Assembly (NCBI RefSeq): GCF_004364125.1
Contig: NZ_SNZV01000009.1
Coordinates: 186,001-250,000 of the forward strand
Source: Sphingobacterium paludis
Lineage (GTDB): Bacteria > Bacteroidota > Bacteroidia > Sphingobacteriales > Sphingobacteriaceae
Reading direction: 5' to 3'
Length of the DNA: 64,000 bases
Within the stretch, counting starts at the first letter, position 1, and every line of letters begins with the position of its first letter. Positions 1 through 8,861 of the stretch are shown here, piece by piece. A model generated the notes under the pieces. The model did no database searches, was not told the DNA's origin, and saw only the letters and a list, made by a program, of their open reading frames with translations. Made by a program: the position numbers and the translations under genes.

Positions 1-149
1 TTACCGTGGATTATCAAACGTTGGAAGACAACACGGTGACCATACGTCATCGCGATAGCATGGAACAGGAGCGTGTGCCTGCCACCGAACTAGCCAAGAT
101 TATTGGTGATTTGGTGAGCTGGAACAACCTACTTGAGAAACTCGTGTAA
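1..149 (+). CDS. glyS: Glycyl-tRNA synthetase, C-terminal end (partial)
   Basis: Only the last 48 codons are present, read in the frame starting at base 3 and ending at a TAA. The residues match the C-terminal anticodon-binding domain of the single-chain (eukaryote/Bacteroidota-type) glycyl-tRNA synthetase: the stretch TVTIRHRDSMEQERVP is the hallmark 'TV.RDRD.MEQ.R' motif at the end of this enzyme. The enzyme charges tRNA-Gly in the cytoplasm. The gene enters from the left edge, so its start cannot be seen. A strong hairpin follows about 35 bases later. The call rests on that one motif, but the motif is quite specific. Confidence 0.85.
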   Translation, partial: TVDYQTLEDNTVTIRHRDSMEQERVPATELAKIIGDLVSWNNLLEKLV

Positions 150-183
150 CCAATCGTCAGCCCAATAAGCGACGAAGGCACGA

Positions 184-238
184 AACAGACGGCCTGCAGC
201 CTACACAACACGTGTATAGCATGTAGGCCGTCTGTTTT
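184..238. terminator. Bidirectional terminator between glyS and the converging lipoprotein gene
   Basis: An 11-base perfect inverted repeat (ACAGACGGCCT / AGGCCGTCTGT) is followed on the + strand by TTTT. It lies between two convergent genes, so it can serve both. Confidence 0.7.
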
Positions 239-267
239 ATCCCCCAATTACTGCTCACTATTAAGAT

Positions 268-1752
268 TTAGTCAAAGGGCGAGATTTCCTGTCCGTCCCA
301 ATTTTCATTAAAAAGCACCTGAAAGTTCTTGACCGCTTCATGGTGCGGCAATAATGCACCCCGAAAAATGAGTAGCATATTATTTCGCAACGCGCTGGAT
401 ACCTCAAAACTTCGCAGTAAGATATCTTCAGCATCATAAGCATCCACGGTATATGTCAAAGGAAAGGGCGTAGATACTTGACCAATAAATTGATGGAAAG
501 CAACAGTATGGTCTCCCTGGCTGAATTCCGGGTAAACCACGATTTGCGAAGCATCGACGATGGGGTTGACCAGCGAAGTATGGAAAGGAGCATAAAACTC
601 AGGATCATGACGCCTGCTGATAACAATCTTGTTTACTCGCTTTAAATCCGTAGCATCTGTAAACTCAAATTTTACTTGACTAAAGTATCGTCTTAATACA
701 ATCTGTCGTTCCATATCTCCGGTAACAGTGAAGGTATCCAGCACACCAAATATCCGCGCTTGGTGATTGGAAAATCGATTTGCAATGTAGAGCGACGTTG
801 CTGCCGCTGCCTCAGGCAGCATTAACTTTTCACTAGATTCGTTACTGACAAACGAGGCAATGTAGTCGCCGGCTGGCAGCGAAAGGGAAAAGTCGGCGAG
901 GCTTTGCCTTGCAAAATCATATACCCCTGTACTTACCAGGTTTTTATTATCCGCTTCATAAATATAGTAATGCAGGGCCTTTATTGAGGCGTCACTACGT
1001 ATACCGCTCGTTCCGGTCAAACGTATATTATCCAATTTTACAACGGAGGTCGCTTCCCGGTAGTCGCTAGCTTCACCCCGAAAGCCTGCTTTCGGTATCA
1101 GCTTTAAGAACAGGTCGCGTCGCAAGTCAAGAGCTAGGGATTCCAGCGGAAAAACAAAGGTGCTCCGGGCATGCGCAGTATTGGTATTACTGAATTGATT
1201 ATCCTCGGTAAGAAGTGTATAGTTTCGTCCATCCTGTGAATACGATAACGAAAAGGCTTTCGGCCCCGTGCCCGATGAACTGATATCCAGTCCGAACGAT
1301 CGTACCTGTACAACACCCGATAAGGGCATTTTCAGAACAATTTCGCTAGCGCCACTGATTGTTAGTCCGAAGCCGGCGCTGTACGTATCATAGCTCCAGC
1401 CGGTAGCAAAGGTTTCCGGAATCTGACCTTGATTGAACGTGATAGAGGATCCGCCTGCTACAAATACATCAGGCTCTAGCGTCGACTGATTAAAAGACCA
1501 ATAGTACAGGTAGCCCTCTTGGCCAGATTGGGGTGAGCGCAATGCCGTGGCATTGCTCGATAGGCCTTTTTGTGCCCGCACACTGCTACGCAACGGGCGG
1601 ATAAGCTGATCAAATTCCTGGAATTTGACCGCTACCGTATAGCTTTTTTTATCATCGTATTTCGGATCGAAATCTTTTTTGCAAGAGCTGGCGTAAACGA
1701 TGATAAGTAAAACAGAAAAGCTATACCGCAATAGGTGGGTTAGTGTTTTCAT
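268..1752 (-). CDS. Fimbrillin-like surface lipoprotein, unknown function
   Basis: A 494-residue protein with a lipoprotein signal peptide (basic start, hydrophobic core, lipobox YASSC with Cys at about residue 24, followed by KK). Residues about 75-230 read as a beta-sandwich with 'YYWSFN' and 'GxGPKAFSLSYSQDG' stretches, resembling carbohydrate-binding or LamG-like jelly rolls found in Bacteroidota surface lipoproteins. Residues about 255-494 resemble the FimB/Mfa2 fimbrillin-associated family: a 'YIYEADN' strand, 'LPAGDYIASFVSN', 'RYFSQVKFEF', and a C-terminal 'VLFNENWDG'. It stands alone, convergent with glyS. The likely location is the outer membrane surface. The precise role is not known, and the fimbrillin assignment is from pattern resemblance only. 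Confidence 0.6.
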   Translation of the reverse strand: MKTLTHLLRYSFSVLLIIVYASSCKKDFDPKYDDKKSYTVAVKFQEFDQLIRPLRSSVRAQKGLSSNATALRSPQSGQEGYLYYWSFNQSTLEPDVFVAGGSSITFNQGQIPETFATGWSYDTYSAGFGLTISGASEIVLKMPLSGVVQVRSFGLDISSSGTGPKAFSLSYSQDGRNYTLLTEDNQFSNTNTAHARSTFVFPLESLALDLRRDLFLKLIPKAGFRGEASDYREATSVVKLDNIRLTGTSGIRSDASIKALHYYIYEADNKNLVSTGVYDFARQSLADFSLSLPAGDYIASFVSNESSEKLMLPEAAAATSLYIANRFSNHQARIFGVLDTFTVTGDMERQIVLRRYFSQVKFEFTDATDLKRVNKIVISRRHDPEFYAPFHTSLVNPIVDASQIVVYPEFSQGDHTVAFHQFIGQVSTPFPLTYTVDAYDAEDILLRSFEVSSALRNNMLLIFRGALLPHHEAVKNFQVLFNENWDGQEISPFD

Positions 1753-2270
1753 ATTACTTTACTTTAGCAAGTTGTAATTGGTAAACCGAAACTAACACTT
1801 ATTAAACGCGCTCACAAATGATCAGGAAAGATAAGCGATGTTAAACGACTAAAAACGGCAACAAATGTCATTAACCTCTATTCGGACCGCTAAAAGAAGG
1901 TCTTAAAGCTTATTTAAAACCAAAAATATGCTTAGACATATAACATGCATCAAAAAGTAGAAATGCATCCCCGCCAACGCCACCTGATGGTCTTTTATAA
2001 TTCATACCTGTAGTGTCGCACAAAGCGATATTGTTATGGTTTTCACGATAGGAACACCGCGTCACCAAATCATGTTGGGCGTGTGATTGACGATATAATG
2101 TAGGTATTCTGTTACTTTTTTTATAAAGGTTAAATACGACGTAAATTTCAGAAAATTAAACCAGTATTTTCGTAAAAAATTGTAGTTATCCACTAAAATA
2201 GAAATTAACTATATTATGAAATTGAACGGCCAATGGAAAACAGGAGTACTTGTTAAAAACAAAAAATAAT
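1753..2270. other. Long AT-rich intergenic region without a recognisable gene
   Basis: About 520 bases separate two divergent genes. I see no RNA gene, no repeat and no good TAnnTTTG promoter. The stretch from about 2100 is very A/T-rich and runs into the similarly AT-rich gene at 2271. A regulatory region for both neighbours is the default reading. Confidence 0.4.
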
Positions 2271-2804
2271 ATGAAAATTTACTTATCTGCGATTACGCTA
2301 GCGTTGTCAATATTTTCGGCGAATTCCCAAACTAAACTTGTTCATTCTTTGAATAGGATCAATTTGGATGTGTTTGCTACAGGGGTAAACTATTCAAAAG
2401 AGTTCCCTATTGCTGATCGATCCACTTTAGAGGGATCTATTGGGATATCCTCTAATTATTACTTTGATGATTTTGCCGTTCAATTTCGATCTAAAATATC
2501 TGTTGACTACCGATTCTATTATAATATTGCTTCTAGGAAGAGGAACGGTAGGAACATTCATGGAAATAGCGCTTCTTTCATTGGCGCTACTACTTTTTCG
2601 CATCTATTCCCTATTAATAAAATAGAACAGTCCGACAACGAAAGCTTTCTTTTTGGAGGGGCTATTTTTTGGGGTATACGACAACAAATTAAAGACAGTG
2701 GTTTTCAGGTAAACTTTCTCGCAGGTCCAGCCCTTGCTATGGACGGCCTAACCGAGCGTAACCCCGCATTGTATGTGAGAACCGGTATCTCCTACCTGTT
2801 TTAA
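2271..2804 (+). CDS. Orphan outer-membrane beta-barrel-like protein
   Basis: A 177-residue protein with a clear Sec signal peptide (MKIYLSAITLALSIFSANSQ, cleavage probably after SANS/Q). The mature part alternates polar and hydrophobic residues in strands, with glycine/aromatic-rich turns, and ends in 'YVRTGISYLF': an aromatic C-terminal residue typical of outer-membrane barrels. An upstream in-frame TTG at 2250 would add seven residues ahead of the signal peptide; the ATG is preferred because it gives a clean signal sequence. Base composition is visibly more A/T-rich than the neighbouring genes, which suggests recent acquisition. I do not recognise a family. A good terminator hairpin follows. 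Confidence 0.6.
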   Translation: MKIYLSAITLALSIFSANSQTKLVHSLNRINLDVFATGVNYSKEFPIADRSTLEGSIGISSNYYFDDFAVQFRSKISVDYRFYYNIASRKRNGRNIHGNSASFIGATTFSHLFPINKIEQSDNESFLFGGAIFWGIRQQIKDSGFQVNFLAGPALAMDGLTERNPALYVRTGISYLF

Positions 2805-2834
2805 CTTTAGGTCACAACTAAAACTAAATTTCAG

Positions 2835-2878
2835 CGAAAAGAGTTGGCCGCTAGTCAAGGCCCACTCTTTTCGTATTT
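2835..2878 (+). terminator. Rho-independent-type terminator after the orphan beta-barrel gene
   Basis: CGAAAAGAGT-t-GGCC pairs with GGCC-c-ACTCTTTTCG across a 9-base loop (a 14-pair stem with one internal mismatch), followed by TATTTTC. Confidence 0.7.
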
Positions 2879-3023
2879 TCCACTTGACGAGCTTCCCAAG
2901 TCGGATTCGACCTGTCCCTTTAATTCGCTTCCGAGTAAAAAAACATAAATCTTCTATCTAGCACCGCATCTAATGGGAGGCATGGTTGAACGAGTTATAC
3001 GTGAGTAATTGCATCACTATTGA

Positions 3024-4202
3024 TTACAAACCGAGCTCCTTCTTAAGCTTGCTTTCCAGCCTCCCATCCAGCGGATACGTAAAATTATAATTTTTAATAG
3101 AAAGATCGGCAGCATCCACAAGCATGTAGTGAGGTAACGTGCGTACCGCATAATTCGTCACCACAAAATCTTGGTCGGTAGCGTTGAGCCTGTAATTATG
3201 TTGTCCCAATGACAATGCGTTGCTGGCTTTCTCCCAAGCTTCGAAGTCTTTTTCCCAGATTAAGAATATGGGCGTAATATGGAGCTTTTTAAGCGCCGGC
3301 GCCGCATCTTTAATCATCCGAATATCTGACTTTGCTTCCTTGTTCCAACTACCCCAAAAAACAAATAGCAAGGTGCCCTCCTTTTTAAACGCGGACAGGT
3401 GTAGGCTATCCCCTTGTATATTACGCGGATGCATATCAGGAAAGTTAGGCATATGATCGTAAAACTCCCGCACCTGATCGACTTTGGCAGCTACTTGCTT
3501 ATACAATGATAGTGCTTTTACGCTGTCCGACACGGATGTTAACATCGTCTGATAGGTTTTATAATTATTCTTGTTTACTTTATCCTCTTTTATTAAATAC
3601 AATTTAAAGGCATCAGCGATCTTGTCGTCCTGCAGATAGCGTTGCTTTAGTTTCTCGGGATATTCTTGCCTTTGCTGTTCGATTTTCTCTGCGCGCAACA
3701 CGGCATCCTGATAGGTCTTTGGATTATCAAATGCAGATCGTAAGGCTGCGCGCTGTGCTTGTAGCGCCGCTAAATTTTGTTTTACCTCCTGCTGCATCTG
3801 TTGGTAGTCGTTCGTCGCGGGCGAAGTCGTTTCAAAACGCCCTGTCGGTAGCGATCCCGCAGTGGCCTGTCCCTTGAAATGGTATGTCTTACCGTTTTCA
3901 AGAAAGACGTTGAACTTCTGTTTCTGGATAACCAGGTTATAAAAATTTGGCTCCGCCAACTCCCCCTGCAGTTCAAAACGTCCGTCTACAATTTGCGCCG
4001 CCAACACCGGCTGTGTTGTATTTTCATCCGTATTGATAAATACATTGGTACTATCGGGCAACGAGATATCACCGGTGATATGCACCGTGATGCGGTTAGG
4101 AAATGTAGTACTATCCTGTGAAGAAACAGCTTGCGGGGCCGGCTGCCTGCATCCGAAACAAAATATGCACACGAGGCTGGCGAGAAGAAACACGTTTTTC
4201 AT
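3024..4202 (-). CDS. DUF4369/thioredoxin-fold lipoprotein lacking the CxxC motif
   Basis: A 392-residue lipoprotein (lipobox CFGC, Cys at about residue 18). Residues about 35-115 form a DUF4369-like beta domain ('ITVHITGDISLPDSTNVFI...'), the N-terminal partner of many Bacteroidota TlpA/ResA-like thiol oxidoreductases. A charged helical linker follows (about 130-250), then a thioredoxin-fold domain (about 265-392) with the strand 'TLLFVFWGSWNKEA' and a cis-Pro equivalent at 'RTLPHYMLVD'. In working family members the first motif is WCxxC; here it reads W-G-S-W, so both redox cysteines are missing. It is therefore probably not a disulfide oxidoreductase, and may be a binding or scaffold protein. 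Periplasmic, lipid-anchored. It is the last gene before the fucosidase operon, with 120 bases between them, so it is probably transcribed separately. Confidence 0.75.
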   Translation of the reverse strand: MKNVFLLASLVCIFCFGCRQPAPQAVSSQDSTTFPNRITVHITGDISLPDSTNVFINTDENTTQPVLAAQIVDGRFELQGELAEPNFYNLVIQKQKFNVFLENGKTYHFKGQATAGSLPTGRFETTSPATNDYQQMQQEVKQNLAALQAQRAALRSAFDNPKTYQDAVLRAEKIEQQRQEYPEKLKQRYLQDDKIADAFKLYLIKEDKVNKNNYKTYQTMLTSVSDSVKALSLYKQVAAKVDQVREFYDHMPNFPDMHPRNIQGDSLHLSAFKKEGTLLFVFWGSWNKEAKSDIRMIKDAAPALKKLHITPIFLIWEKDFEAWEKASNALSLGQHNYRLNATDQDFVVTNYAVRTLPHYMLVDAADLSIKNYNFTYPLDGRLESKLKKELGL

Positions 4203-4326
4203 AAATCAATAATGTATGTTTAAGGCCTATCGATATGTTCAGATTGTATTCTTTGCTATTTTGACAATCACAAAACCATCCATAAACCTATCTATTTTCA
4301 AAAAAATAAACAGCTCGCCGTTACCG

Positions 4327-6657
4327 CTACAATCTCTCTAGGCGTTCTTCTCCATTGACGAGCAGTTTTACCTGATCGCCCTTTTGTCCATAAATCTTGT
4401 AATCTTTCACCTTCCCATCTTCCCACGCGATATCTACGGTATACCCACCTCGCGCTTTAAGTCCGCTTACCTTCCCGCTACTCCACATTTTTGGCAGTGC
4501 GGGCAACAGGTGCACATAACCATCATGAGATTGCAACAGCATTTCTGCAATACCGGCAGATCCGCCAAAGTTGCCGTCTATCTGGAAGGGTGGGTGCGCA
4601 CAAAACAGATTAGGATACGTGCCTGCGCCTACGCCATCGTAACTCGTGTCGTTGGCAAAGGCTGGCTTAAGAAGTTGTCTTAAAATTTCCAGCGCATGGT
4701 CGCCATCATGCAACCGCGCCCAAAAAAGTATTTTCCACGCTCGCGACCAGCCCGTACCCTCATCGCCCCGTACGTCTAGTGTTTTTCGTGCTGCCGCAGC
4801 CCAGTCTGGCGTGGTAACCGGTGATATAAATGACGCGGGGTAAAGTCCGTAAAGATGCGACACATGCCTATGCTGTGGCTCCACCTCTTCATAATCTTCC
4901 AACCATTCCATCACGCGGCCTGAAGGGCTGATAACGACGGGCGGCGGCAGATGAGGCAGCCGGTCGGCCAGTTGTTTCGCAAATGGATCCTGCAATGCGA
5001 GCACTTCATCTGCTTTGCATACAGACTCGAAAAGCTCCCGAACGATCTGATTGTCGATCGTCGGCCCCATCACGACGGCGGTAGTTTTACCATTCGGCAG
5101 TCGGAAAGCATTTTCCGGAGAAACGGAAGGAGATGTTACCCACCATCCCGAGCGCGGATCCTGCACCAGTGTGGCATGATAGAATGCCGCAGCCCCTTTC
5201 AAAACCGGATAAATTTCCGCCAAATATTTTTTATCCTGTGTAAACAAATAATGATCCCATAGGTGATTACAGAGCCATCCGGAAGCTGTGCTAGCCCCCC
5301 ATGAGGCTTGTTCGCCCGGCGCAGTATACCCCCAAACGTTCGTCATCATATAAACTACCCAGCCAGGCGCATCGTAATACGCCTTCGCGGTTTTAGTTCC
5401 CGATACAGCGAGTCGCTTGATTAAATCAATAAAAGGCCGATGGTATTCCGATAAATTTCCGCTCTCCACCCCCCAATGATTCATTTGTGCATTAATATTC
5501 AGGTGGTAGTCACCGTTCCAAGGTGTCTGTATTTCGTGCGCCCATAGCCCTTGCAAGTTAGGCGGCAACGCGTCCTTAACATGGGGCGCGGTGCTGGCTA
5601 TACTCAAATACCGGCCAAACTGATAATAGAGCGCCGCCATGCCATTATCCTGCCCTGGATTTTCGAAGAAGTTTCGAATGCGGACATCCGTCGGTTCTGC
5701 CATTTTACGTTGCACATCATCCAGTTGTAAAGATACCCGATCAAACACCGCGCTAAAGTTCTTTTGATGCTGGGCGAGAAGCGTACGGTACCGCCAGCGT
5801 TTTGCCGCCTGTAGCATTTTTGCATTCGCTTGAACAGGATCATGTCTAGAATAATCTGTTGACAATGCCACATAAATCAATACCTCGTCGGCCTGCTTCA
5901 CAATAATCTGGTTGTCGTACACCAGTTTTGTGCCCCCCTTGGTCAAAACCTTTACTTTACCCGCAAAGGCCATCCCTTTCCCGGCAAATCCATCGGGCAA
6001 ATTCCCTGACCAGGTCATGTCATCTGTGGTAACACGCATATCCGAGATGTTTTCATCTCGATAGAAATGTGTTGCAAAGGTAATTGCCTTTCGCTTTGTA
6101 GCCGTTAGCCGTATCACGGCAAAATTTTTATCAAAAGACGTGAAGTATTCCCTTAAATATGTCGTTTCGCCCGCTTTAAAAGTGGTAGTAGCTACGGCTC
6201 TTGATAAATCTAACGTTCGCTTATATGCCGTGACATCGCCTTCAATGGTATGCAAGAAATTCAGGTAGCCAAAGTTCTGAAAACTACCATAGGGTACAGA
6301 AGCGCCGTTTCCTAATCCCGAGCCCAGTCCCTTACAGACAAAATTTTCGTTGACCAATTGCTCGGCAAGTTCGTTTTTACCTTCCTTAAGAAGCTGCTGG
6401 ATGCGCCCCACACTTTGATGTGCATTATAATTATTGGGATCTTCCGGGCTTCCCGACCACATCGAAATTTCGTTCAGTACAATGGACTCATCATGCACCT
6501 TCCCATCAGGCATCATACCGATCTGTCCATTCCCTAAGGGGACACGCTCTTCCCAACGTGCGGCAGGCTTATCATACCACATCATTAGATCTTGGCTATA
6601 GGCCTGCACGAGGCAAATGCTTAACAGAGAAGCAACGAAAAGACGAATCGTAACCAT
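4327..6657 (-). CDS. Glycoside hydrolase family 95 alpha-L-fucosidase, secreted
   Basis: A 776-residue enzyme with a Sec signal peptide ending at about QAYSQ. The N-terminal beta domain begins 'MMWYDKPAARWEERVPLGNG', the diagnostic opening of GH95. The helical catalytic barrel carries the two Asn of the 'LNINAQMNHWG' motif (about residues 387 and 389), the general acid Glu in 'SPSVSPENAF' (about 515) and the Asp in 'FQIDGNFGG' (about 694). These match the Asn-Asn-Glu-Asp set known from the characterised bifidobacterial 1,2-alpha-L-fucosidase. GH95 enzymes invert and release terminal fucose, usually alpha-1,2-linked; some members act on L-galactose. The ATG at 6657 is preferred over a GTG one codon upstream. 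It sits 6 bases after the GH29 gene, so the two are translationally coupled. No SusC/SusD pair is nearby. Confidence 0.93.
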   Translation of the reverse strand: MVTIRLFVASLLSICLVQAYSQDLMMWYDKPAARWEERVPLGNGQIGMMPDGKVHDESIVLNEISMWSGSPEDPNNYNAHQSVGRIQQLLKEGKNELAEQLVNENFVCKGLGSGLGNGASVPYGSFQNFGYLNFLHTIEGDVTAYKRTLDLSRAVATTTFKAGETTYLREYFTSFDKNFAVIRLTATKRKAITFATHFYRDENISDMRVTTDDMTWSGNLPDGFAGKGMAFAGKVKVLTKGGTKLVYDNQIIVKQADEVLIYVALSTDYSRHDPVQANAKMLQAAKRWRYRTLLAQHQKNFSAVFDRVSLQLDDVQRKMAEPTDVRIRNFFENPGQDNGMAALYYQFGRYLSIASTAPHVKDALPPNLQGLWAHEIQTPWNGDYHLNINAQMNHWGVESGNLSEYHRPFIDLIKRLAVSGTKTAKAYYDAPGWVVYMMTNVWGYTAPGEQASWGASTASGWLCNHLWDHYLFTQDKKYLAEIYPVLKGAAAFYHATLVQDPRSGWWVTSPSVSPENAFRLPNGKTTAVVMGPTIDNQIVRELFESVCKADEVLALQDPFAKQLADRLPHLPPPVVISPSGRVMEWLEDYEEVEPQHRHVSHLYGLYPASFISPVTTPDWAAAARKTLDVRGDEGTGWSRAWKILFWARLHDGDHALEILRQLLKPAFANDTSYDGVGAGTYPNLFCAHPPFQIDGNFGGSAGIAEMLLQSHDGYVHLLPALPKMWSSGKVSGLKARGGYTVDIAWEDGKVKDYKIYGQKGDQVKLLVNGEERLERL

Positions 6658-6663
6658 CACGCG

Positions 6664-8550
6664 TTATTTAAATAAAGTGAACGAGGCTACCGAAAACGAT
6701 TTCCCAACAGTCTCTTTTGGAATAAACCGCAAGAATTTAAAAGCAAAAGAGCCTTCGAAATGAATAGTCTGCGCAATAGGGTTTGCCTGAATATTAGAAA
6801 ACTCTCCCGTTTTCACCGGCTGCCATTTCTTGCCATCACGACTGCCTTCTATTTCATATTTCAATACAATACCTTCCTTCATCCCATCTTGCCGGGGTAA
6901 ATAGGAAAGTGCGGAGATGGGCTGGCTTAATTCCAATATAACGCCATCCCGAAACGCGGCAATATTTTCAAACGTTCCGGCCTGTTCGTCAAAAGCTTTT
7001 GCTAGGCGATGCTTGCTTTTTACCTGAAATTCGTCCGCAGTAAGTTTGGTCTTCACCGCCGTTGCTTCGTCGTATGAAAAAGCTTCGGTAAATTCTTTAT
7101 ACAGACCAAATTCGCTTAGCGTAGGCGCTACGGGAGCATAGACCTTCAACTTAAGCTTGGATACCTGAATTGGAGCGGCCAACTTGATCAAGCGATTGGC
7201 TCCGATGCTGGTCGCAGACGTCAGGTGTTGCCATGTCCCTTGGTTCTCAACCTGGATGACCACACTATCTATACGTTGTCCAAGTTTTATATTTTCGCGC
7301 AGTTGAATAATGTCGAATTCTTTTTCTCCACTTAGGGTCACCGTAAGTTCCGGAGTCAAGACATTATCATCGGATGCATAGTAACTATAACGGTCGCCGT
7401 CCAGCATCCATTTCGTTGCAAATTTTTCTGCATTTGCCCGTACGTTTGATGCCACTATAGTCGCGTCTTTTGCTAAATTTTCAGCGAAGGTCTTATTTAT
7501 TTTTTCGCCAAATGCAGCTAATGACTTCACATCATTTTTATGCAGATAGCCATCAGGCATCGGTGCTAGCCCCAAGTTCATATTGGCACCACGCCCTACA
7601 GACTTGAGATAGATCTCAAAGAGTTCGTCAGGAGTTTTTACGTTAGCATCTTGGTCTGCATGGTAAAACCATCCGGCGCGATGCGGCACATCGCATTCTG
7701 CCGGGATCCAATGCGTACCGTTACGCGTTCCAGACGGTGATTCGCTGTAGTCGGCCTGCCCTGGCACAGGTGGTTTACCGTCCAGACCTCGGGGTGTAAA
7801 CGTTGCCCAACTCGTCTCATCAGCAAATCCATGTTCATTTCCGACCCAACGCATATCAGGCCCTACATCCGAAAAGATCATAGCCATAGGCTGCTTAGCT
7901 CGGACAATGGGCCAGGTTTTCTCGTGCCAGGCATAATACGTCGCTCGATCAATCGTCCTTTTTTCATTTCGCCCGCCATAATAGCCATCGCCACCGTTAG
8001 CCCCATCGTGCCATGAAGTAAACAATTCGCCGTACTGTGTCATCAGCTCGGTCAATTGCTGCCGGTAGGCATCAGCATACGCTGGAGTACCATAACGCAC
8101 ATCATTTCTGTCCCAGGCCGATAAGTAAACACCGAATTGCATCCCTTGCTTATGGGTAGCTTCCATAAATTCCTTAACCATATCCCCTTTACCATCGTTG
8201 TAGGGAGAGCTTGCAATACTGTAGTCGGTAGTCGCCGTTGGCCAGAGGCAAAAGCCATCGTGATGCTTGGCAACGGATATCAAACCCTTAAAACCGCCTG
8301 ATGCCGCCGCAGTCGCAATCTGTAGAGCGTCGAATTGCTTCGGGTTGAAGATGCTAGGGTCAGCATCGCCAAAGCCCCATTCTTTATTCTGAAATGTTGT
8401 CGGTGTGAAATGTATCAGACAATATGTTTCCATCTCATGCCAGCGCAATTGTCGCTCGGAGGGCAACGCCCCGTAAGGCTTAGGCGCCTCTTGAGCGTGA
8501 ATCATAGCTGGAAAAATCAGAGACAGCAAAAAGGATTTATATCTTTTCAT
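6664..8550 (-). CDS. Glycoside hydrolase family 29 alpha-L-fucosidase with C-terminal discoidin-like domain
   Basis: A 628-residue secreted enzyme; the signal peptide MKRYKSFLLSLIFPAMIHAQ fixes the start at the ATG at 8550, rejecting a longer in-frame reading. The TIM barrel (about 30-350) shows the GH29 motifs 'WHEMETYCLIHF', 'KHHDGFCLWP', 'FGVYLSAWDRND' and 'SWHDGANGG', in which Asp182 is the expected nucleophile of this retaining family. Residues about 380-628 hold a galactose-binding/discoidin-type beta-sandwich region that is common in Bacteroidota GH29. It removes fucose from glycans in the periplasm or outside the cell. It is the promoter-proximal gene of a two-gene operon with the GH95 enzyme; the two linkage specificities probably complement each other on fucosylated plant or host glycans. 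Confidence 0.92.
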   Translation of the reverse strand: MKRYKSFLLSLIFPAMIHAQEAPKPYGALPSERQLRWHEMETYCLIHFTPTTFQNKEWGFGDADPSIFNPKQFDALQIATAAASGGFKGLISVAKHHDGFCLWPTATTDYSIASSPYNDGKGDMVKEFMEATHKQGMQFGVYLSAWDRNDVRYGTPAYADAYRQQLTELMTQYGELFTSWHDGANGGDGYYGGRNEKRTIDRATYYAWHEKTWPIVRAKQPMAMIFSDVGPDMRWVGNEHGFADETSWATFTPRGLDGKPPVPGQADYSESPSGTRNGTHWIPAECDVPHRAGWFYHADQDANVKTPDELFEIYLKSVGRGANMNLGLAPMPDGYLHKNDVKSLAAFGEKINKTFAENLAKDATIVASNVRANAEKFATKWMLDGDRYSYYASDDNVLTPELTVTLSGEKEFDIIQLRENIKLGQRIDSVVIQVENQGTWQHLTSATSIGANRLIKLAAPIQVSKLKLKVYAPVAPTLSEFGLYKEFTEAFSYDEATAVKTKLTADEFQVKSKHRLAKAFDEQAGTFENIAAFRDGVILELSQPISALSYLPRQDGMKEGIVLKYEIEGSRDGKKWQPVKTGEFSNIQANPIAQTIHFEGSFAFKFLRFIPKETVGKSFSVASFTLFK

Positions 8551-8861
8551 TATAATTAACTTGAGCCAGTGAAAATAACGATAATTGCCGAGATACAAAA
8601 AAACCGATCAAGTTTAAAACAGTAAATAATGTGTAACCATATCCTATGCAACAGCATACCTCTGCCAACGTAGAAGACAACAGAAAAACGAAATACGGCT
8701 TAACTATCCCACACCCTGCGCCGGTACTTACGGTCTATTCGATAGCGAAGATGTAACATGCATGCCCGCCCCGAAAGAGATACTATAGATTTAAAGCAGC
8801 ATAGTCTGTTAAAACTGATTATAATGCGTACCTTAATAGGCAGAATTAAAATTGTAGAAAA
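8551..8861. promoter_or_regulatory. Divergent control region between fucosidase operon and tpx
   Basis: About 310 bases with no gene. It must contain the promoters of the GH29/GH95 operon (leftward) and tpx (rightward). I see only weak matches to TAnnTTTG (for example TACCTTAA near 8828), so no promoter is called exactly. Short ORFs here lack any family resemblance. Confidence 0.4.

Noticed and set aside
8551..8598. Longer N-terminus for the GH29 enzyme
   Set aside because: The added residues precede, and would spoil, a clean signal peptide that begins at the ATG at 8550.
4327..8861. A classical polysaccharide utilisation locus
   Set aside because: No SusC/SusD pair, sensor or transporter flanks the two fucosidases; neighbours are a thioredoxin-fold lipoprotein and tpx.
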